Source: Spirogloea muscicola (Eukaryota > Streptophyta > Zygnematophyceae > Spirogloeales > Spirogloeaceae). Taken from it: a stretch of DNA of 12,841 nucleotides. The stretch is from positions 80,131-92,971 of the forward strand of contig WELB01000047.1 of NCBI GenBank assembly GCA_009602725.1. The letters are read 5' to 3'. The position numbers and the translations under genes are program-made. A model generated the notes under the pieces. It made no database searches. It had not been told where the DNA came from and was given only the letters and a program-made list of their open reading frames with translations. The stretch's first letter is position 1; the number at the start of each line of letters is the position of its first letter. Below, one piece after another: positions 1 through 7,813 of the stretch.

Positions 1-1049
1 GCCCCCGCCCTCCACCGCGGCGCCGCCTGGCTGGCCCCCGTCGCCGCCTGGCTCGCCGGCCCCGCCTCGCAGCCGCCCGCCTCCTCCGCCGCCGTGCTCG
101 AGGTCCACGCCCTCCTCCCCTCCCTCTCCCGCTCCCTCCTGCCCCCCGGCCAGCACCCGCCGCTCACCTGGCCCCCTCCGCCCCCTCGCAGCCGCTGTTT
201 GCCCGGGCCTGCCCAAAAGGCTGTGGCGGAGTGGGAGTCTGCAACGCCGAGCTGGGCGTCTGCCGCTGCCCGCTCGGCCTCCGAGGTCGCCTCGCTTCCC
301 CCCCACGTCGTTCGACGTGCCGCTGGTTGGCAGCAGGATTTCTCGCCCATGTTGGGCATCCTGCATGTGGGGGGTCGGGAGACGGTTGAGGGCGTGCAGA
401 GCCGCTCAGCAGCCTCATCTGCACGCGCCCCCCTCCCCTCCCGGCTTGCAGGAGTCAGCTGCGAGGAGGAGGATGAGTACCCCTGCAACTATCCCGCCAT
501 TGAGGGAATGCCGCTGGGCCGCTGGGTGCTCTCCATCTGCCCTGCGTACTGCACCCGGGCTGGCATGTGCATCTGCGGGCCAGGCTCCGCCTTTCCAGAC
601 CGGCCTGTGTGCGATGCGTGCGGCTTCGATACCACGTGCGTGCCCTTGTCACGCCTCAACGAGGTCACTAGCCGTTGCATCTGGAGCTTCCTGCCGTGCC
701 CTTGCTGCGGGCGTTGCAGCTGGTCTCTACGTCAGGATCAACGAGGGGCAGCGCACATGGAGCATTTGGCCATCTTGAAGGGCGTGAGGCTCGATCCTGC
801 TGTCAGTCTTTGCGCCCAACGGCCTCGAAATGATGAGACTGGTGTTGTTGGGCGTGCAGGAAGGGAGAGTGGCACAGGTACAAGCGCCTTGGCCTTCTGT
901 ATAGCAACGACAGCAGCGATGCCAACACGAGCAGCAGTGCAACACCAGGCTGGTGCAATGCCGAGCCACTTGCAGTCGCCGAGAACCGCCAGCACCTTAT
1001 CCAGGAGTGCGTCTGCGGCTCCGATGGTGGTCTAGGTGCACTCTGTGAG
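1..1049 (+). CDS. Gene A exons 1-4: N-terminal EGF-like repeat 1 and Cys-rich block
   Basis: Exon 1 (1-102, frame 1) ends ...SSAAVLE and is spliced in phase 0 over an 89-nt pyrimidine-rich intron to exon 2 (192-285). Exon 2 carries CPKGCGGVGVCNAELGVC followed by RCPLGLRG. Exon 3 (452-635) supplies the sixth cysteine in GVSCEEEDEYPC, completing a six-Cys EGF-like repeat. It continues through a Cys-rich stretch (SICPAYC, GMCICGPGSAFPD, CDACGFDT). Exon 3 ends at a GTGCGT donor in phase 2. Exon 4 (860-1049) reads KGEWHRYKRLGLLYSNDSS, PGWCNAEPLAV and QECVCGSDGGLGALCE, with two N-glycosylation sequons (NDS, NTS). The long open frame 94-1035 runs through introns 1 to 3 and is mostly not the protein; it coincides with the real frame only in exon 1 and over exon 3. 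Confidence 0.85.
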
Positions 1050-4000
1050 GTCATCGTCAACCTCCACCCCCTGCCTTGCTTTGGATTGCGAGTGAAAGTC
1101 GAGCTGCAAGGAAAGTCCTGTCAACAAGGTCCTCTTGCTGCCAACTGTGCACTTGCCACTTGCTACCATGCCACACTGCACCCACAAATCAACCAACTTG
1201 TCATAGATACGTTCGCACAAGCACTGTGCGAGTCCACCCTGTGGTTGGTCACATTGCACAGGGTAAACTTTTGATCAAGCAGTTTGCACTTTAGGAAGTA
1301 AACATCCTCTGGCACTCTGGTATGGACAAGGACAGGCTGGCGGGCAATTTATGCACTTGAAGAGGTTGAGATCGAGGGATACAATAAGCAGTGCTTGGGG
1401 GGTGGCGGGAAGGGGCTTGGGGGTGACATTGGCAGGCATGCCAGAGGGGCATGCACATGTATGCAATTGCGAGTCTGCGCTGTCGAGATGGTTATACATG
1501 CAGTCAGATCTGTGCAGTTGACTGTGTAATGATGAGTCGTGCAGTCCCACTTGTGGGTGAAGCGTGAAGCTATTGCATAGCATGCAGAAAGCTGCATGCT
1601 ATGCAATAGTCTCATTAAAGGTCAGAGTTGTGATGGTGCAGGTCAAAGTCCAGTCATTCTGCATCAATCAGTGCTCAGGCAAGGGGGTCTGCCGTGACAA
1701 CGGATTTTGCAAGGTCAACAACGACTGCCGTTGTCTACTGGAGGCTGTGAGGCTTGCAATGTTAGTGGTCACTTGGAGGCATCAATTCTGGCCAGTGATC
1801 AGAGGTGTACTCGGGAGCAGGTTGAATTTGCGTCAGCAGCGTGCTTTAAGGAACTGGTACTGCTTGTTCAAGACTAAGAGTCTGACTTGGTGATTGGACA
1901 TGTGTGAAGCTTGCTGATCTTGATCTTTGATTGGCTGTTTTCATTTCGGATGGCTGATGAATGTAGTGTCAAGATGGGTGGTACGGTCTCGATTGTGGCA
2001 CTGCTACATCCTTACAATTGGACAACAAAACAGGCCTGCCAGACAACAATACTGGCCTGTCAGAGGCTTCTTCGTCAAGTTCGTCTGAGAAGGCCAACAA
2101 TCTCCTTCAGGTGCCAAGCCTGACACTCGAGCCCACTGTATCTCTGGCACTTTGCAGGAGGACCTGCATGCGTACTGACTTATGCCAGGATGTATTCAAA
2201 GCTCTGCAGCAACCCTGTCATATTCAATTGTGGGTGTTACAGTTGCTTTCACAAAGTTTGGATCATGATTCACTGAGGATGCTACACCTGGCAACATCTA
2301 CCATAGACCACAAGGCTTACATCTGTAATAGACCACAGACCACAACTGATTTTCTACCACATTGCAAACCACTGAGAGTTGGGAGAGTGCGTATGCCTCT
2401 ACGTCCTGGGTATCTGTCATTCATTGTCTTGCAAGTTGCACTGCTTTTCAGAGTCGCACAGTTGTCAGACCACGACCCCTTGTCTACATATATGATCTTC
2501 CTGGCTCCTACAACTTTCAAATTCTCCAGGTCACATTCACATCTCACAAGCGGGTCCTGCAGCGGACTATTCATGCCACAGATACATGATATTTGCAGTA
2601 GCTGGCACCTTTTTTATGCAAGGTGCACAAGTAAAGTGACTGACAATAACATCAGAAGTGGTCTGACAGCTCTAAGCTGGTGAAGAAGGCCATCACAGGG
2701 TGCATGCGCTCTGCTCAGGGCTGGTTCTACATTCTGCAGCAGCGGACCTCATATACATGTGCTGAACCCTGGCAGTCATGTTGACCTTGGTAGCATGGCG
2801 CGCCTGTGCAAATGTGCCAGGGTCGAAAGGCAAGAGAGTACTGCCTCATCCGGCAGTATGGGCCATTGAATGACACCTGGTATATCAATGGCATGTATGG
2901 CCTTGAGGTACAGGACCTGCCAACCCACCCATGTCACCCACTGGTGGCAAGCACAACCCCTCTTGCATTGGGACTAATTTTATTGTCAGGGTAAGCTTGT
3001 TGTCAGGGCAAGCTGCAAGTGAGAAGCAGGCTGGCTGGCCTGATTCCCTGTGATAGAGCTGCTGCAGGTCCTGGTGACAGAGGGCTTGCTTGCCAGCGAG
3101 CATCGCACGTACAACGCCAAGGAGGCAGACTACTTCTATGTCCCTGTCTTTGGAGGTTGTGCGGTTTCTCGCGCTGATGATTCCCCCCGCTTCTCAATGG
3201 AGGTCTGAACCAAAACTTGCCTCCATCGTCTGCTCCTTCAGCTGAGATCCAGGTTAGATCTGCTGCATGGGATTGACAAACTGGCCTGGAATGCGACAAA
3301 CTGACAAAAGCTTTCTGTAAGTATGCAGAAATATGAGGCGTCGAGACCGTGGCTGGCTGCAGAGGTCTACCTTGAAGCTCATGAACATATCCGGAACACC
3401 TACCCTTACTGGAACAACAGCCAGGGCAGAGATCATATCTGGGTGTGGAGCTTGTCGATGTCTTCTTTGGGCCATGCCTTCAATACCATGTGAAAATCCG
3501 ATGCTCCCAGGAACTTCGGTATGAGCACATGCAACAAGCTTGTGTCTAATGGCAGTCTACCCGTGGGCATGAGTGCTGAGAAGGAGCCTGTGCTAGCTGC
3601 AGGCGTTTGGGTGGGATGAGGGCGCCTGCTATGCACCACAGGCCATCCGGAACAGTATCCTGCTCTCGCACTGGGGCAACACTGGCAGTACTCATGCAGG
3701 GTCCACAACTGCATACTGGTTAGACAAGTGGAGCGTCATGCCGGCCTCCCTCCGTGGTGATCACCCCTGCTACGACCCCAAGAAGGACATTGTGCTACCC
3801 ACCTGGAAGCCGCCCGCCTTCCTGAAGCCTTCATTGCGCCTGTGGGAGAGGTGTGCATTGTGCAGCCGCTGAGCTAGCCTACTAGTGGTCTGCCTGTGAT
3901 GCATTCTTCTAGTGAGCTCCAGATCTTTCATCACCCCAGCTATTGCTGACCAGGCTGATATGCTGTCTGCAAGCAGGCCAATCTTGGAACGCCCCAACTT

Positions 4001-5490
4001 GTTTTACTTCGCTGGCAACTTGGGCTTTCGCTACGGGAACGGTCGTCCAGAGCCACAGTATGCCTGCTCCCAGTCCTTTGTTCGTGTTTTCCAGCTAGTG
4101 CTTTGCACTACCTCAAGGCTTGCCCTGCTACTGTGCTCTACTGTGCTCCTTTGCCCATGAAGTCAGAAGCCCTCCTGACCTCAGATTTCACACCAATGAC
4201 TACTGCTTGATGCTGGTCCTCATGACTTGCACACCTGGATGATGTCATCACAGCTACAGCATGGGCATCAGGCAGAAAGTGGCAGAGCTCTACGGCAGCG
4301 TTCCAGATAAGAATGGCTCGCTGGGGTCACAGGCTGAGGAGGGCGTGATCGTGAGCAGCGGACATAAACAGGAGTATGGGCAGGAGTTATCTGCGTCGCG
4401 CTTCTGCGGGGTCTTTCCAGGAGACGGCTTCAGTGCTCGCATGGAGGATGCCGTCATGCATGGCTGCATCCCTGTCATTATACAGGTGGTTCCACCATAC
4501 AGAAGCAGTGAGAAGGCTGTGGGTGCAGGCCACATGCAGGCATGAGTATTGTGAGTCATGCGGCACTTATGGCAGACTTGGTCTCTGGACTGATTCCTCT
4601 CTGACTCAGAAGGTTTGCAATGCTTCTCTTGTTGTCCACCTTGGGCTCTTATAACCTTCCGCACCTTTGATACTGGCAGGATGGTATCCATCTGCCTTAC
4701 GAGAATTTCTTGGACTACAGTAGTTTCTCGGTCCGAGTTGTCGAGGACGACATCCCCAGGCTGGTGACTATTCTGAAGGTGCTTACATCGCGGAGCACGC
4801 AGACCCAACAGACACCTCAGAGACCATTACTGGCCTGCTGTCAAGTGCAAGCATGCGGAGGTTGCTCACATAGTCATTGGTATGCTCAGCTTTCAGCAGC
4901 AAGCTTCGGAAAGACAACTACAAGCAGTCCAGTAGTGCTGCAGAAGTTGCTGAAGTTGGAAATGACCTCTCTCACAGGCATACAGTGAGGAGAGAGTGGA
5001 GCAGATGTGGGGAGCCGTGCAGGGCTTATGGCAGCGCTGGTCATGGCACTCAGTGCTCCGCCTGGAAACAAATCGTCAACGGGCGCTTGGGCGCCCAATT
5101 TCGAGTCTGATTGATGATTTAGACATCCTCAACTCTGATGATGCTCTCACGACACTTCTTCAGGTATGTGATTGGCTGATGGAGGTGAGGGACTCTGTGA
5201 GCAGATGCCTTCTGTGGGACACTTTGCTTTCCAAGCCCTGCGCTGCAGTAGTGACAATCTAAGCAGTAGTATCCTGCTATATCAGATCATGGCGCAGCAT
5301 GTCTTGTTTTTTCCTGCATGCTCAACCTGTCAAACACAACACACGACACAATAACACATCAACGTCTGATCTGGCGGGCTATGTCGTGTCTATGTCTGTC
5401 TTTTTGAATCAGATCCTACACTACAAGCTTTACAACGATCCATGGCGACTTCATAAGCAAGTACAAGAGTCAGTCGGTCAGTCAACCTAG
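1..5490 (+). CDS. Gene A: EGF-like/exostosin (GT47) glycosyltransferase, 5' partial, spliced
   Basis: Probable Golgi-lumen glycosyltransferase of family GT47 with N-terminal EGF-like repeats. My splice model is 1-102, 192-285, 452-635, 860-1049, 1642-1713, 1967-2110, 2189-2233 (tentative), 2452-2529, 2821-2907, 3068-3202, 3329-3442, 3603-3850, 3977-4057, 4254-4485, 4680-4778, 4978-5163 and 5413-5490 (TAG). It gives about 722 codons with no internal stop. Every intron is GT..AG. The boundaries were set by requiring matching phase and homology with gene B on the other strand. The start codon and first exon(s) lie upstream of base 1, so a signal peptide or membrane anchor cannot be judged. Visible GT47 motifs are RPLVYIYDLPG, EADYFYVPV, GRDHIW, GDHPCYDP, NLFYFAGNLGFRY and SRFCGVFPGDGFSARMED. 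The family is established with high confidence; donor sugar and acceptor are unknown. The copy is intact by this model but has a shorter tail than gene B. Confidence 0.88.
1050..1641 (+). other. Gene A intron 4, long, without a gene
   Basis: This is the longest intron in the window (592 nt against 255 nt at the same place in gene B). Donor GTCATC, acceptor GGTGCAG. I see no coding sequence in it; the open frames on either strand have no recognisable motif. It contains a perfect hairpin close to its 3' end (separate entry), which may mark an insertion that lengthened it. Confidence 0.7.
1570..1609. repeat. Perfect 18-bp inverted repeat (hairpin) in gene A intron 4
   Basis: Arms CTATTGCATAGCATGCAG (1570-1587) and its exact reverse complement (1592-1609) flank a 4-nt AAAG loop. 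The hairpin ends 32 nt before the exon 5 acceptor, close to the probable branch-point region, and has no counterpart in gene B's intron 4. It could be the end of a small foldback element or a structured intron element. Confidence 0.9.
1642..2233 (+). CDS. Gene A exons 5-7: EGF-like repeat 2 and Ser/Asn-rich linker
   Basis: Exon 5 (1642-1713) encodes VKVQSFCINQCSGKGVC then RDNGFCK. Exon 6 (1967-2110) begins CQDGWYGLDCG, so the six-Cys EGF-like repeat is split by a phase-0 intron just before its fifth Cys. Exon 6 then becomes a low-complexity linker with sequons NKT and NNT and a run of six serines, ending NNLLQ at a GTGCCA donor. Exon 7 (2189-2233) is a tentative 15-codon exon (DVFKALQQPCHIQLW), chosen because a phase-0 CAG acceptor and GTGTTA donor keep the frame open into exon 8 and because gene B has a similar short exon. 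Alternatively, frame 2 stays open from exon 6 to about base 2386, where a GTGCGT donor also joins exon 8 in phase; that would add a longer linker. Exons 5 and 6 are secure, exon 7 is not. Confidence 0.72.
2452..3442 (+). CDS. Gene A exons 8-11: N-terminal half of GT47 domain
   Basis: Exon 8 (2452-2529) opens the exostosin domain with SRTVVRPRPLVYIYDLPG, the usual first beta strand and Y(V/I)YDLP motif. Exon 9 (2821-2907) has the EYCLIRQYG...YGLE segment. Exon 10 (3068-3202) reads VLVTEGLLASEHRTYNAKEA then DYFYVPVFGGC, matching the SPHRT...EADYFFVP block of the family. Exon 11 (3329-3442) carries PWLAAEVYLEAHEHIR and YPYWNNSQGRDHIW, the conserved GRDH motif. All four exons are phase 0 at both ends and equal in length to those of gene B. 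Introns are 291, 160 and 126 nt. By hand count exon 9 is identical to gene B at 15 of 29 residues, so this part is less constrained than the C-terminal half. Confidence 0.88.
2984..3017. repeat. 17-nt tandem direct repeat in gene A intron 9
   Basis: TGTCAGGGTAAGCTTGT (2984-3000) is followed at once by TGTCAGGGCAAGCTGCA (3001-3017). It is a diverged two-copy tandem duplication inside an intron, with no evident function. Confidence 0.75.
3603..5163 (+). CDS. Gene A exons 12-16: C-terminal half of GT47 domain
   Basis: Exon 12 (3603-3850) encodes AFGWDEGACYAPQAI, LSHWGNTGS, MPASLRGDHPCYDPKKDIVL and LWE, ending in phase 2. Exon 13 (3977-4057) gives RPILERPNLFYFAGNLGFRY, the family's FxG block. 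Exon 14 (4254-4485) holds YSMGIRQKVAELYGS and the diagnostic SASRFCGVFPGDGFSARMED followed by HGCIPVIIQ, the probable nucleotide-sugar-binding region. Exon 15 (4680-4778) continues DGIHLPYENFLDYSSFSVRV. Exon 16 (4978-5163) reads AYSEERVEQMWGAVQGLWQR and ends DDALTTLLQ. By hand count the identity with gene B is 69 of 82 residues in exon 12 and 58 of 77 in exon 14, with no gaps and identical exon lengths. No lesion is visible, so the catalytic half appears to be kept under selection. Confidence 0.9.
4128..4148. repeat. Two-copy 10-nt tandem repeat in gene A intron 13
   Basis: The unit CTACTGTGCT occurs at 4128-4137 and 4138-4147. It is simple slippage-type intronic sequence. Confidence 0.75.
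5413..5490 (+). CDS. Gene A exon 17: short diverged C-terminus ending in TAG
   Basis: The exon follows a TTTTTGAATCAG acceptor and a 249-nt intron. It reads ILHYKLYNDPWR, nearly identical to gene B, then diverges completely to LHKQVQESVGQST and stops at 5488-5490. The gene B tail is 19 residues longer. DNA after this stop still resembles gene B's tail (about 5521-5582), which suggests that the ancestral reading frame extended further. Confidence 0.82.
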   Translation: MLHYKLYNDPWRLHKQVQESVGQST

Positions 5491-5640
5491 GGTTATCCGA
5501 TTCTGAACCCTTGTCCATCCTTCGGTGGGCTGGCCTTTCACAGCCCTCGCCCCCCCTGGGAAGAGCTGCTCCTTTCTCTGAGCCCTACTCCTACATTTAC
5601 CAACTCCGTCCAGAGACGATTCGAAAGTTTCAGCCAAATT

Positions 5641-5645
5641 TGTAA
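5641..5645 (+). terminator. Candidate TGTAA polyadenylation signal of gene A
   Basis: TGTAA lies 151 nt after the gene A stop codon. UGUAA is the usual poly(A) signal in chlorophyte nuclear genes, a short distance upstream of cleavage. It is the first copy on the plus strand after the stop, but a 5-nt motif occurs often by chance. Other copies follow near 6209 and 6256. Confidence 0.4.
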
Positions 5646-6198
5646 CAGTCCCTCTTTTCTTGAGAAACCAAAATTGCACGTCGGAAGGTCTCCACTGAAA
5701 ATGATTGCAGTCACAGCTTACCGCTTGGATATCACAGATTGGACAGATAGGCAAGAGAAAGTGACACCACAGCTGTGCGTCGAACTCTCAGGAACACTCT
5801 TTGCAAGTAACCGCGGGTGCACAAAGCCTTTGCTCAGTTGTTGAAGAGCGCCAGTGTCGTACTTCAGAAAGTCAGAGGCTGCAGATGGTCTGGCGAGCAT
5901 GCCGATACCTGGTTGTTGATGGCTGTGCCAGCAACCCGGTTTAGGTTGAGTTGTGGCTAATCTCATGCCCATTGTCTGCAAGTATCTCCCAGATATTCGG
6001 TGACAAGGATGCTGAGCTCTACTTTTAGGGGCTTCAGCGCATAGCGGAGGACTGCAGGAGGAGGCATTCTGGGATTGTTTGATATTAGGCCCTTTCCACT
6101 TCCCAGCTGCTGCCACTCTGTGGAGTTCTGACAACCGTGTCATCATACCAGCCAACTCCCATCCACGATCATGTTTTGATCCACCTTTCCATTTGCTA

Positions 6199-6250
6199 GC
6201 GCGAGAACTGTAAGTTGTGTGCTTGATATGTATGCGCGAGAATGGTAAGT
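6199..6250. repeat. Two 17-nt direct repeats 35 nt apart in the spacer
   Basis: GCGCGAGAACTGTAAGT (6199-6215) and GCGCGAGAATGGTAAGT (6234-6250) match at 15 of 17 positions. Both contain GTAAGT, a consensus-like splice donor, although no exon was identified next to them. Confidence 0.7.
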
Positions 6251-6870
6251 ACATATGTAAGGATGTGTATGAAACATGGCCCGGCGAAGCAGTGTGGTCA
6301 GCCGAGTATCGAGGCGCAATCTGCATGTGACCCTTCAACGCCAGTCCTGCCAGTACATGTACACAGCCTCTTGTATTAGCACGTATTAGAAACGCCAACA
6401 CTCGCTCTTCCACATGAGCGGTGGCTCAAACGGCCAGCTTACAAGAAGCACAGAGCTGGGCGAGCAACATCCTGATGCGGCGCAAAAGCATCATGCTACA
6501 CAGAGCCCAGCAATCCGTTCGCCAGCAACATAAACGGGCTGGCGGCAGAGAAGGCTCACCTGCGAGAGGAGTGACGAGACGGCAGCCAGACACTTGAGTT
6601 GCCGGTCAGCCCATGGTACTCTGCTCTACAGATCTTCCACAACCTTGTGGCTCGCGACGGCCACATGCACAAGCAAGGGCCAACGAGCCCTGGCCACACT
6701 TGGACACAACTGCATGCAGAGAAGGTTCGCAGGCTTGCTGGGACGTGAACGTCGCATGCTCGCCAAGTGGAAGTGGTGCCTACCGCCAGGCAATAGCACG
6801 GCAGGCGAAGGGATCAACGACTTCCAGCCACTGCTACATCTGCTGCTATATTGGCCACACAGTGGGATGT

Positions 6871-6900
6871 CTCTGAAACAGTAGTCTCTGAAACAGTAGT
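6871..6900. repeat. Perfect 15-nt tandem duplication in the spacer
   Basis: CTCTGAAACAGTAGT occurs twice without a gap (6871-6885, 6886-6900). The identity suggests a recent duplication. It covers the end of one small open frame and has no obvious role. Confidence 0.9.
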
Positions 6901-7207
6901 CTGCAGCCGGCTTGTGGATGGTTTACAGCAATCAGTTCTTGGCAGACGTCTATTGCTCTTCTCCCACCTTCCCCCAATGACCCATGTGCACTCCTCTGAG
7001 GTTCAGCTTGGCAATCGGCGTCCGAGCCACCTCAAGGGGAAGACGCAATAACCCATGCCATGAAGACCGGCCCATCCCTTTTTGATGGCACAACCACGGA
7101 CTCTCAACCTCTGGCATTGAACAGCGGGTCAACCACGGTACAAAGGTCCAGCATCATGGCCGTGTCTTCAATATCAAGGTGATATTGGAGACAAATCTTT
7201 GCAAAAC

Positions 7208-7212
7208 TTACA
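7208..7212 (-). terminator. Candidate TGTAA polyadenylation signal of gene B
   Basis: Reading the minus strand, this is the first TGTAA I find after the gene B stop at 7679, roughly 470 nt downstream. That distance would give a long but plausible algal 3' UTR including the hairpin at 7329-7364. A chance match is possible. Confidence 0.3.
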
Positions 7213-7328
7213 AGACAGATAACCAAGGAGCCGAACAATTATCGGCACTGCAATGTGCACCAATCATATCATCTCCCTCTTCCACAGGGATCAATTGCAT
7301 GTTTGAGGTTCGCACCTGACTCTATGGC

Positions 7329-7364
7329 GGGGTTGTGTACCCAGCTTTTTGAGTACACAACCCC
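7329..7364. repeat. Perfect 12-bp hairpin downstream of gene B
   Basis: Arms GGGGTTGTGTAC (7329-7340) and GTACACAACCCC (7353-7364) flank a 12-nt loop. It lies about 315 to 350 nt beyond gene B's stop, so it may be in its 3' UTR or just past it. It could stabilise the 3' end or separate the convergent transcripts; this is inference only. Confidence 0.88.
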
Positions 7365-7678
7365 CTATATCGCTACTTAGATAGCAAGTCAACATGTAGC
7401 TCAAAGCCTTAATTACTGAAGTGGCTTCTTTAAATGGCACGGCTGGGAATGGCCAGCACAAGGGACTGACAAGTAGCGGCCCATCAGGCTTTGGGAAAGT
7501 CTTCATACTGGCTGCTTGCATTCTGGACGCAACCAAAGAGGCTCGGACTTGCTGACGGGTTCCACCAAAAGGGTCGACAGTCACTGGATATGTCGAGTCC
7601 TGGTTGGTCCAGATTGTAGGCTATAATCATGAGCTCTCTGTGATGCGGAAGCTGTTAACAAGTCGTAAAGTTACTGGC

Positions 7679-7813
7679 TCAGAGATGCTGCTTGGCCCAC
7701 TCGTGGAGCACTGTGGACAGCCACCTCAACGGCCAATCAAACATGAGGCCCCGTCCACGTCTGTGACTTGCATCAGTTCGCCATGGGTCGTGGTAGAGCT
7801 TGTAATGCAGAAT
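7679..7813 (-). CDS. Gene B exon 17: C-terminal tail ending in TGA
   Basis: The exon encodes ILHYKLYHDPWR, then a basic stretch (SHRRGRG) and a Trp-rich amphipathic end (WPLRWLSTVLHEWAKQHL) before TGA at 7681-7679. It has 44 codons against 25 in gene A. The last part has recognisable DNA similarity to sequence beyond gene A's stop. Confidence 0.87.
   Translation of the reverse strand: MLHYKLYHDPWRTDASHRRGRGLMFDWPLRWLSTVLHEWAKQHL

Larger units (their letters stand above)
5491..7678. other. Convergent intergenic spacer, no recognised gene
   Basis: This contains the 3' UTRs of both genes and about 1.5 kb of unassigned DNA. The largest open frame is on the minus strand (6413-5718, 231 codons). 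It has no recognisable domain, a random-looking composition and no paralogue in the window, so I do not call it a gene. A 40-codon ATG frame at 6414-6533 and overlapping short frames at 6594-6884 are also unrecognised. The proximal part (about 5521-5582) is homologous to the coding tail of gene B. No tRNA, rRNA, long terminal repeat or transposase motif was found by eye. Confidence 0.6.

Noticed and set aside
94-1035. A single 313-codon open frame at the start of the window
   Set aside because: Comparison with gene B shows the protein changes frame at four splice junctions here. The open frame reads through introns 1 to 3 and matches the real frame only in exon 1 and over exon 3.
5718-6413. 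A 231-codon minus-strand frame in the spacer as a third gene
   Set aside because: No recognised domain or motif, random-looking composition, partly overlaps gene A's 3' region, and nothing similar elsewhere in the window. Kept only as unassigned spacer.
6474-6494. Small stem TGATGC/GCATCA as part of a snoRNA or tRNA-like gene
   Set aside because: Only six pairs, no convincing box elements and no cloverleaf; too weak to call.
6832-6873. CYICCYIGHTVGC resembling a retroviral-type CCHC zinc knuckle
   Set aside because: The last spacing is three residues instead of four, and there is no reverse transcriptase, protease or repeat structure nearby. Probably chance.
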